A DNA stretch of 64,000 nucleotides. Origin: Bettongia penicillata ogilbyi. Taxonomy: Eukaryota; Chordata; Mammalia; Diprotodontia; Potoroidae. Shown in pieces: positions 54,645-64,000 of the stretch. Where the stretch lies: positions 8,313,100 through 8,377,099 of the forward strand of contig JAJHZJ010000399.1 of the NCBI GenBank assembly GCA_023548195.1, given 5' to 3'. The position numbers and the translations under genes were made by a program. Below the pieces are notes generated by a model. The model did not search any database, had not been told where the DNA came from, and was given only the letters and a program-made list of their open reading frames with translations. Positions within the stretch are counted from its first letter, which is position 1. Each line of letters begins with the position of its first letter.

Positions 54645-54960
54645 GGATAGGTAGAGCATTTATTAAGCACTTACTATGTGCCAACCACTGAGAATATAAA
54701 TAAACCAAAAAAGATAAAGAGCTAGAACCTAACCTCAAATTCACATTCTAATGGGAGAAGATAATATATAAATAGGAGCTGGGAAGTAGAGGTTTATCAG
54801 GAGGGAGGATACCTGAACCAAGGTCAAGGCTTCTATGGAAGAGGTGGAAAAATCCAGAGTCAGAAGTACAACCAGAAGACAAGTCACCATGAATGGCCTG
54901 GGCACTTTATGATATTAGTGGGAATTCACCAATCAGAGAAGAGACTTCAGGGGTAGAAAC
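54645..54960 (+). mobile_element. Unclassified dispersed repeat (same family as 13825)
   Basis: Starts TTATTAAGCACTTACTATGT, then CTAACCTCAAATTCACATTC and TCTAATGGGAGAAGATAA. The block order matches 13825-13950. Confidence 0.55.
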
Positions 54961-55604
54961 ATCTCTGTTATTTTTATTCTTTCCTGATCTTAAGTGAATG
55001 AATACTATAGATGGACTAGACAAGGTTACAACTTTATGAGCTTCTAAAGGTTGAAAGAACCATCAAAAGTCCCCTCAGTAACCAGAGCTAATAGTAGTAA
55101 CAGGAAAGTCCAATAGGGAAAAACAGTCCTGAAAAGCAACCTGCTTGACCCAGACCAACAGTAAATTAACCCAGCAGCCAAAATACAGGATCCTATAAGC
55201 AAGGACATGCCTTGTCCATCAGCTATGCCTCACTCAGGAATTAACTGAGGGTGGCAATTGATTTAAATTTGACTTAATTTTCCCCAAGGACTGAAGTCTT
55301 TAGAGCCTCAGGAAAATATTGGTTTTATTTTAGTCCTTGCTATAAATATCCATTTGTTAAGGCTAACTGATGTTAATTTGTTAATTTATATTGGGGAGAT
55401 GTTACCTAGCCAATTGACACTGGGGGTACCCAAGATGAGAAATTATGTGCTATGATACTAAGAAGAAAAAACCTCAAACTTCTCAAGGTTAGCCCCAAAG
55501 GGGTGGGGAACCTGTAGACATGAGGCCACATGTGACCCTCTAGGTCCTCAAGGGCAGCACTTTGACTGAATCCAAACTTCACAGAACAAATTTTTTTATT
55601 AAGG
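54961..55604. other. Unassigned intergenic DNA
   Basis: Nothing recognised. Confidence 0.5.
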
Positions 55605-55770
55605 GAATATTCAGTCCAACGACCTCATTTTACAATGAAGGAAATTGAGGAAACAGAGAGGTTAAGTGACTTATCCAGGGTTACACAACTACTAAGTGCC
55701 TGAGGCAGAATTGGAAGCCAGGTTCTTTGACTCTAAGACTGGGCTATTTCCATTTCATTCCAATACCTCC
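55605..55770. mobile_element. MIR/THER-type SINE
   Basis: Blocks: CAGTCCAACGACCTCATTTT, GAAACAGAGAGGTTAAGTGA, CCAGGGTTACACAACTACTA and AGCCAGGTTCTTTGACTC. Confidence 0.7.
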
Positions 55771-57520
55771 ATAGAGTTGGAAAATTAAAGTACAGAGAGT
55801 GCCAGTGACCTCCTTAGAAACATACTGCCAGCGTTGGCAATAAACTCATTATAATGTCCAAAAAGCTAAGCCAAACTGACTCCTTTCCAGGGAGGGAGAC
55901 AAAACAAAAAGGGTATAAACTACATGATAGGAACCAAATATAATGTGAAAATAATCACAATTCTAGAAAAACAAGAAAATTTTTATTTGCAAAGCATTTA
56001 ACAGTCTCCTGCTGAATCTCTCCTGCTCCATATATAGTGAAGTCTATGTAACATACTTTCCTAATTCCAAGAAGTTATGTGGATGAATTATTTAGAATAC
56101 TGTGCTTTCTCCTTTTTTTAAAGAAGACTTTCTCTATTTAACTTCTTTTTCTTCCTCTCAGAATTATATCTCCAAGGTTTTCTTTTTTTCCCTACAAGTT
56201 CAGCAATTTATATAATTCATACCCCAGTGTCCCAATATATATTCTCACAAATAAAAACCATAGCTAGATACTATAAAAATTCACCACTAAGATGTTTTGT
56301 TTTTCCTGGCACACATTAGCATGCTTAAGACAGCATTTGCTTTATTTTTTTATTTCTTTAGATTTTCTTTCTTGGCATTTGACAAAGACAAATGATGGAA
56401 GTTACAGGAATTAGCTTTAGACTAAGTATAAAGAAAAACTTCCTAGTATAATGCACTCTATAGTTTGTTGCTTAGTTAAACTTACTCAAAGTTCTAAGTT
56501 ACAGTTACTCTAAGAGACAGTTGTTGAGGGCTGTCTGATAAAAATTCTGAGACAGTTGTTAGAGCATTTTTGAACGTGACATATTATTATACACTGAATA
56601 AACATGGGCATTAGAACTGCTGTATGATTTGGGGGGAAATGTAATTCATCTGATTATAGACAGAAAAGAATTTGATTTCTAATTATAAGCTAAGGTGGAG
56701 TTGTTCACAAGGAAGCTCCACTGACTAGACTCAGAAATGTAGGAGGAGAGAGAAAAAGAGAAAGGACATATTTCTGAACTGTATCCACTAAGTTTGAAGC
56801 TGGAAGTGATATATATTAGGGTTGCTATTGATGAGTCAAATGGAGTGGGTGAACATTTTGAAACTATTAAGAGTATCAACAAATTAGATTGAGATACTGT
56901 GTTCACTGAGGTGTCAGTCAAGCACAGTGCGGATCAATTGAATTCAGCAATAGAAGCATCTAATCAACACAGAAGCTTTTATGGAATTTCTGTGGACAGT
57001 TTTTGAGAAAGAGACAGGGTACTAAAGTTCACAGCTGTACAGCTGTCAGTTACTCTGAGCACAACGATTTTCTTTACATGTTTCTTTGGCAGGTTTCTCA
57101 AAGTGTGTGTCTACTCTCCCCCACAGATATTATGCATTGACTGGTTTGTGAGTGGCTCCAGGTTATATGTGAATTTTGATGTATTTATTATTTGTGCATT
57201 TGCTTTCATGTGTGAATACTTATAATATTACTGTTATTTCTCTTGTTGTTAACCTAATAGTTAGGTTTAAGATCCAGAAATGTCATTATTGTGAATGGTT
57301 GGTTGTGTAAATGGAAACCCATTAGTGGAGGTTCAACAGATGAAATGGTGAGTAAAAGGAATATATTTTCTCACAATAGGCTTACTTCTTGAACTCTGAG
57401 AAAATTGAGTGAGGTAAAGTGAGCTGGAGTCGCTAACATGTGTATGTGTATGAATAGGAGGCTTGGTCCAGAGCTATGATTCCATTTTACAGGGAACTCC
57501 TAGAGAGAAAGATCCTTCTA
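55771..57520. other. Unassigned intergenic DNA
   Basis: About 1.75 kb with no recognised repeat and no supported exon. The phrase GAGACAGTTGTT occurs twice close together near 56515 and 56550. Confidence 0.5.
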
Positions 57521-57524
57521 CCAC

Positions 57525-57690
57525 TGTAGATTAGCAACCCAGAGTCTTGGAGAGTTTGATCTGTGTGCTGAAGGGTTTCCCAGCATTACATAGCCAGTAT
57601 ATGTCAGTGTATCAGAAACAGGTACTGAATCAGGTCCTCTGATTCAGTCAGTGCAAAGCTTTTTATCCACTATACAAATTGCCTGAAATT
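57525..57690 (-). mobile_element. MIR fragment
   Basis: Tail-first text: TTTCCCAGCATTACATAGCC, TCAGGTCCTCTGATTCAG and TTTTATCCACTATACAAATT. Confidence 0.55.
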
Positions 57691-57759
57691 TTGCCAGATT
57701 AGGGAGTTCCTGAGAAGGAACATACTAGCACCTTCTCTGCAAATGATGGTCTGAGGGCA

Positions 57760-57860
57760 TCTGAATGGTTAAGTGCTTTGGCTGGTCTTAACAGTCAATA
57801 CATGTGGAAGGCAGAATTTGAATACAGTCTTGTTGACTCCCAGGTCAACTTTTGTAGCTA
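57760..57860 (-). mobile_element. MIR fragment
   Basis: Short text GGTTAAGTGCTTTGGCTGG and GAATTTGAATACAGTCTTGT. Confidence 0.45.
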
Positions 57861-58802
57861 ACGAACCTATCTTTTTGGTTTTTTTGTCTAAACCAAAGGA
57901 GTGACGGGCTGGTAAAAGAGAGAAGATGGAACCATAAGCAGATAAAGGAGATATTTGGGGACAAATCAGGCCTCCTTTCCATCTCTTTTCAAATCACTCT
58001 CACCTATTCCCCTAAGATATAAGGCTATCCCTGAATAAAGAGGGAAGGTACAACTCATCTGCTATTTCAAATGCTCTGATCTCCCAGCTTATCTATCCCT
58101 TCCATCTTTTTTTTTATCACCATAAGACTTTTCTCAGAATTTAAATGACCTTTGCTGTAAGACTACTCTCACGGATGTTCTTCCAACATGCTTTTTGCCT
58201 CGGTGTTGTGTTCCTTGTGAAGTCAGCCTAGATTCAGATCCATATTCAGAGACCACACACATCTTCCCACACAAAGAGAACTATTCTGTCCTGATCTTTC
58301 CGGACGGCAGAATGTCTCTACCTATTCTTGTACAGGAAGCTTTTTGTTTTGTTTCCTTTCAAAAACAAATAGCTGTCAAGTGTTTCATCTTTTAAGACAA
58401 TACCAACTCCAAAATTGATGTGGTCAGCTAAGGCTGGGAAGATGGAAAAGAAGGCCATTACTCAGGCTTTTCCTTGACAATCCTTGAGTATTATTGTCTT
58501 TCATCAATGTCCTTTGTACTTCCTTGTGTCTCTGATCTTTCTAGTCCTTTCTCCTCGCTATCCAACATTTTCCAGGTCTTTATGAAAGACCTTATTTCTG
58601 GAAGAACTAAACTCAACGCTGAGGAAGTCCAAACAGCACAGTGCTCAGATACCAATCTGCCTGCTGTGGGTACCCTGAGACTTGCTCATCCAGAGACACA
58701 TCTGTCTTTCTCTGTTAAGTGGGAGAACAAATATCCATTCCACTCTTCCTACTCAATATGTGATGGCATTTAAATGTTTCATTCTTTGTGTCTACCCAAC
58801 CC

Positions 58803-58805
<3 letters not shown>
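57861..58805. other. Unassigned intergenic DNA
   Basis: Two overlapping plus-strand frames of 99 and 80 codons (58474-58924) show no family signature. The second reads through the AC repeat, which argues against coding. Confidence 0.5.

Positions 58806-58842
<37 letters not shown>
58806..58842. repeat. (AC)n microsatellite
   Basis: About 18 AC units, followed by a purine-rich flank to ~58925. Confidence 0.95.
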
Positions 58843-58843
<1 letters not shown>

Positions 58844-61800
58844 ATACTAAATATAGAAAGGGAATGGAAGGGAAGGGCAGGGGGAAGTGAAGGAGCAAGG
58901 AGAGGGAAGAGAAAGAAAAGATAGATTTACTAGATTTTACAAGGGTAGATTTACTAGATGAAACCAGTATACAAGACCATTTGATAAGATAGCCCAGATA
59001 GCTAAAGAAAGAAGCTGAAATAACTTAAGGGACTCAAAATATCCACCATCCCCTGATGTAGGAGAAAATTCCAAATAGGAAACAATTAAAACATCTATTT
59101 TAGATCAGTGTTCACTGGATTATATACATAATATCAATGTTGAGCCATCTCTACAATACAACCTGAAAAATCCTCACAATGCTAGGCTTGCAGGCAACTT
59201 TCCTAGAGACTGTAGAAACTGTGAAACTTCTCTCCCCTATCCTTCTCTCTCTTTCTCCACACAGTAAATGTTTGATTGTTCTTGAGGTGTAATTTTGGTC
59301 TCTGCTTTTATATGAGTCCTATACCCATATCATTTCAATGAATAAAAATAAACCTGGGATTACAAGAATAAAAAGGGCATTCCAGCATTGCTGGAAACTC
59401 CGTGTGTCCATGGAGATTTGTTATAGAGATAACTAACACAAAGGTTCAGAGTTCTTTTCTCACTCTATCTGTATACCTACCCTCTGTCATTGTCTCAGAA
59501 CTCTGATGATACACTCCTGTGCATTGTGCTCACTCCCCAGTCTTGGCAGATGTATGTATGTGTATGTCATTTTGTAGAAAGATGCTTCTGCCTGAGAGAA
59601 CAGATGACAAAGAGCTGTAGAAGCTGGTCAGTATCTGGATAAAATCCTATGTCCCTCGATGCTTTAGTTCTAAGGCTTGGCCAGTGATGCCACCATAATG
59701 ATCTTTAGTAACTTTGTTTTTCCATGGCAATAACTGTGGACTCATCCCTAACATACAATTTCCACTGTTAAAATACAACTCCAGGCTGAAAATGGAGAAT
59801 TTGGAGCTGCCTGATGATTTTAAAAGAGGAAGGAAGTATTGTGGGGCCTCTTTTTTAAGATTAAGCTGTGGTCTTTTTTTTTAAGCATCTAAATTTAATT
59901 TACCCCAAGTCACAGATGGTAAAACTAAGAGTCTTATTGCATTTACATTCAGCTTATATAACCTTTCTTTTCCCCCCTTTTCTCTGGTTCTTTAAAATTC
60001 AACTTTAACACAAAAGAGAGTGCTTGAAATTCAGCCACATCCTACATTAGAAACACAGAGTCATTGCTACTCATAAGCTATAGAAGAATTGATTGGGAAG
60101 CCATGCTACGCAGGTTGGTATTCCATTGACTAGAGTCAGAAAAATGTTCACTCTTGACCCTGAAGAATGGGAAGAAAGGTGGAAGGGTAGTAAAGGAACT
60201 CATAAGAAGTGCTACAATTTCAGTGAGCAAGAAGATCTATTTTAAATCACAAGTTGGGGGTAGTGGGGGAAATAGAATACTTATCCCTTTTAATCCCTGT
60301 GGGGAGTGGGCCTGTGAGTTTTTATAGCAGGTGGTGGAAAAATGTTTCTCTTTTCCTGAATACAGTCACTGCCCCTCCTGGGCAGGGACTGCTACTAGGA
60401 GAAGGTCTATCATCTGAATACTGAGAGAAAGAAAATACTATACTATACAATTATTCTTTCCACATTGTAGGAGGGGCTGGGGAGGCACCCCCTCAATCTG
60501 TAAAATTTGCATAAAAATTTTTGGCATTCCCTTTGTACCAGAGAAGAAGAAATTATGTATATTTTTTGGAATTAAAAGACAGAATATATTAGTGTTATAC
60601 AGTACTGTGCATATATGTTATGCATTTCTGAGTTTCTAAACTTTTTCTGTGCCATCTGCTGGACTTCATGTGTCATCTGCAGCTTCTGCAAAACTCCCCA
60701 AAATTCCCATTTAATTTCTTACACTGACCTGCAATATATCAAAATTGCAATAGAGAAGGTAGAAATATGGAAAGGATAACTGTAATATCTTTTTTAGTAA
60801 ATACAATATTGGTGAGACAAATATGGTAGGACTTACGTTAGGCATATATTTGTAAAGTCCGAGGTCACAGGAATAGTATGAGAAGGCTTCAACCTTCTGC
60901 AAGCCATTTTGCCAAGACAGTGACTCAAAAGTGAATATCCTCTCCAAGGAATAAAATATCTAAAATCTAGAAAGAAGAATGGCCACTGTCACCTGCTAGG
61001 GACTAAGGAAAGCTGTAGGTGCAATGATATTCAGGATAAGCCACCAGCAAAGAAGCAGAAGACATCTGGTACCATCAGCTCATGTAAGAAGAGTTAAGGG
61101 ATAAACAAGATGGTGGAAAGATGGAAATAATGGCAATAGGGAGGAATAACCAGTGACATAAATTGAAGAGAACAACAGGAAAAATGAATTATGCAAGGGA
61201 TATGAGCTATAGGCTTAGTGTTGCTGGGCAGCCAATCAGAAAAGTAACCCCTGCTGGAGTTTTACTCTAAGCATCTAAGTCTCTGCAGGCTTCTTGGGGC
61301 ATTGCTCCCTTCTGAGTAATGTTATTCATATAGGCTCTGATGAAAATAGTTTGTGTTCTTTGACCTTTAAACAAATCTGTTCATTTTTTGACTTGTGAAC
61401 TGTGTGCTTAAAAGGGGAACTGGTGATGACATACTGGAGGTAGAGGACAGAGGGAAAATAGGTTATTTAGGAAATTCTTAAATTATCTGGCTCAGAGCAA
61501 TTGACCATAGAAGTGAAAAATTCTCCCGAAGTGTACTGGGAGTCTTCATTTTAAATGAGTGCCTCTACTAAATGGGTTACCTAGGAAAAGCTTTTTATTG
61601 TGCAGCCGAGCTCATAGCATACTGCCTCAGTGCCACATGAAGGATACTTTGGGGATAATTGTAGTGATATCTCATGGTCTTAACCAGACCAGGAGAAGAA
61701 AAGAAGAAATTCTTTTCTACTCCGCAACTTGATTGTCTTGAACTGATGAACAAGAGAGGGAGATAGGAGTTTGTTGTCCTATTTTGATAAAGTAATTTCA

Positions 61801-62640
61801 AGGGAACTTTCCTGCACAGGACTTTTGGAAACATTCCAACCCTTAAAACAAAAGATAAAAAGTATTTGAGCTCACATTTTTTTCTTAATGAGTCTACTCA
61901 GCTTCCAGGAATCACATAGGCAATAAAATTAACCCATCAGCATTTTTTTTATTGGTACAAAATAAATAAGCTTGCCTTGAGCAAGTGGATGAGTTGCTTG
62001 ATTTGCAGGCATCAACTGGTTCATTCTCATAATCCAATGAGGCGGGTATTCTGGCTATTTACCTTACATCACCATTAATTAAATCAGATGAATTTCATAG
62101 CCACTGGATTTTTGTCATTTGTAATCAGATCCATGACATACATGCCAATGCATGAGGGCAGGGAAGGACTCAATCAGAAGATAAATAGCAAAAACATGCA
62201 CTTTGTCTGAAACTTGAGGGATCAATCCTCCCTTCTGTTTCTTCCTCCTCTAACAGAGCAAGAAACAGAGTGGGGCTAGTGGTAAATGTCCCCATCAGTT
62301 CTGAGTGCCACTATCCTACCACATTATCTCAACATATCCCTGCATGGAGGTAGCGGTGGAGGACTAGGGGGAAGAAGAAGGGGAGTCAGTGTCTAGAAAT
62401 TGGATAGAGCTCAACCTCACCAGCAGCACTTGCTCCTGTACTGTACAAGATGGACAGTCTAATTCTTTTGTTCCAACTTTCTCTTCCCAGAAACATTCAA
62501 AGTCAACGTCAGAGATACATCACCAAATGGTGAATTCTGGGATAGTTTTGTCTTGAGTTTCCCATTTCCACAGCAGCACAATACAGGCAGGAAGCCAGGA
62601 TTACACAAAACAAAAATGAAATAAATACAATATAGTGTGG
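58843..62640. other. Unassigned intergenic DNA
   Basis: The largest block (3.8 kb) with no repeat I can name and no supported exon. It may hold very old repeats, unique DNA or distal regulatory sequence. Nothing in the bases alone decides this. Confidence 0.5.
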
Positions 62641-62644
62641 TTGG

Positions 62645-63215
62645 AAGTGCTAGCAGCTGAGGGAATAAGGAAAGGTCTAATGTGATCACTGAACTGATCT
62701 TTAGAAGAAACTAGGGATTTGGGGAAGGAGAAGTGAGGCAGCCCATATGGAGGCAGAGGCAGGAGATGGAATGTCATGTTTGAGGAACAAGAATGCAGTT
62801 TAGCTATATTATAAAGTGTGTGGAGGGGAATAATATATAATGAAGCTGGAAAGATAGGTTGAAGGTACGGTTTTATGTGATGAACAAAACTGTTTGCATT
62901 TGATCCTAGAATCACAGGTATTTATAGGGGAAAGGGGATATCTTTGTCCAATGTGAGCTTAAAGACTATAACTTTGACATCACTGGGCGATAAGATCAGA
63001 GAGAAGAGAATTGGAAGAGGTAGAGCAATTAGTAGGCTATTATAATAGTTCAGATAAAAGGTGATGAGAGTCTGAACTAAAGTTACAGCTGGGTAAGTAG
63101 AGAAATGAGGACCAGTGCAAAAGATACCGGGTGGGGTAGAATCAGGAAGCGGTGACAGTTTGCTGGATATTGGAGTGAATAAGAACTCGTGGATAACTTC
63201 AAGGTTTTGAACCCA
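62645..63215 (+). mobile_element. Unclassified dispersed repeat (later part)
   Basis: Text such as GGAACAAGAATGCAGTTTAG, AGTAGGCTATTATAATAGTT, GGTGATGAGAGTCTGAACTA and GATAACTTCAAGGTTTTGAA is the continuation of the family at 13825-15070 (compare GACTATTGCAATAGCCCAGG there). Confidence 0.55.
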
Positions 63216-63344
63216 ATTGCCAGTTAAGAGAAAAATACTAACAAAAGAAAGTGTTGGGGGTGGAGAGAGGGAGACACCTGGAAGGACAAGAGGAAAGGAG
63301 CCTGTTGAGAGGCATCTAAAGACAGTTTTAACAATTCTTTGATA

Positions 63345-63490
63345 TTTATGGAGAAGCAAGACAGGACAAAAAACATTGACATAGAAATCAGGAAACCTGG
63401 TTCTAATTCTGGTTCTATAACTTTAGACAAGGTTTTTTTCCCATTCTCTGGATCCCAGTTTGTCCATTTGTTAAATAAAGGGGCTAGCCT
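63345..63490 (+). mobile_element. MIR-type SINE
   Basis: Blocks: GAAATCAGGAAACCTGGTTC, TTCTGGTTCTATAACTTTAG and GTTTGTCCATTTGTTAAATA. Confidence 0.6.
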
Positions 63491-64000
63491 TGTAACACCA
63501 ATGAAATATCCACAGCAGCCACTATGGATATGCATGAGTATTTCCAGGGTAAATTCACAAAATATAAACTCTCTTCCTCAAAGATGGAACCAAGACATTT
63601 ATACAAACACCAGAAAGCCAAATCCATCATAGTAACAAAGAAATCTATACACATTATAATTGTGGGTAGCATGGCCATCCAAAAGCCTTCTTTCCATCAG
63701 GCCTCCCCACAAACAAGCTCCCTTAGGCAAAATCACCCACACTAACTTCTCTGCTTCAGTCTTGCCTCCTCTCTCAGCTCCACCTCAATCTCTCTTCCTG
63801 CAGCACCCTTTCTGCTCCACCCATTTGACAAGCTCCTGTCACCATCAGCTCCATGTAACTCAAGTTGTGGATTGAGCCAGAGCTCAAAGTAGGTCACATG
63901 GGCCTATTAAGGGGCAGGGAAAATCTTCAAATTCCCTTACCATTACATTTGACCCCAAGATCTTAGTGTTACTGGTACCAACATAACTTCACATATAACA
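63491..64000. other. Unassigned intergenic DNA
   Basis: Nothing recognised up to the window edge. Confidence 0.5.

Noticed and set aside
1..64000. CRISPR arrays, bacterial operons, plasmid or phage features
   Set aside because: Repeat content is entirely that of a mammalian genome. Direct repeats are microsatellites, tandem slips or target-site duplications, not spaced arrays.

Overview
The window looks like non-coding, AT-rich chromosomal DNA from a marsupial, most likely of the Australian radiation. The evidence is the repeat content: (i) L1 elements with marsupial-type 5' UTRs, ORF1 and ORF2; (ii) an RTE-clade LINE with short non-autonomous derivatives; (iii) dense MIR, MAR1 and CORE-type SINEs; (iv) a tRNA-headed SINE with an RTE-like tail (46731-47047); (v) L2 remnants. 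I found no cellular protein-coding exon, tRNA, rRNA or snRNA gene, CRISPR array, or recognisable endogenous retrovirus. The open frames with recognisable protein content are retrotransposon remains. Species and repeat-subfamily names cannot be fixed without a library search.

Layout. 1-1.3 kb holds an L1 tail and an ORF2-less L1 3' part. 1.5-7.4 kb is layered SINEs, two L1 3' ends, an L2 remnant and a low-complexity tract. 8.4-13.4 kb is a nest of minus-strand L1 pieces, including a young twin-primed copy (10050-11721) and a 5' UTR built from ~31-bp degenerate tandem units. 13.6-15.3 kb contains a perfect 72-bp inverted duplication, one arm of which interrupts a SINE. 20.6-23.6 kb is a near-complete ORF2-less L1 ('half-L1', HAL1-like) on the minus strand. 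24.4-25.1 kb is an L2 split by an L1 tail. 27.1-28.5 kb has two purine-rich tracts and an RTE derivative. 31.2-32.9 kb is a SINE split by an L1 derivative that has lost both ORFs. 32.9-37.1 kb is nested minus-strand L1 debris. 37.1-39.4 kb is a plus-strand RTE LINE fused tail-to-tail to a 5.5-kb minus-strand L1 (39.4-44.9 kb), both missing their 3' ends. 46.7-47.9 kb has a SINE and another RTE derivative. 49.7-52.5 kb is a second near-complete ORF2-less L1 on the plus strand. 53-64 kb is mostly unassigned sequence with scattered SINEs and a repeat family I cannot name that also occurs at 13.8-15.1 kb.

The most notable observations are two. First, two young, target-site-flanked L1 elements carry 5' UTR, ORF1 and 3' UTR but no ORF2, and both end ORF1 at the same early TAG. 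This suggests a mobile ORF2-less lineage that depends on ORF2p supplied in trans. Second, the 72/72-bp inverted copy inside a SINE looks like a templated insertion. Neither is a complete functional system. These are retroelement and genome-repair signals in otherwise ordinary intergenic DNA.
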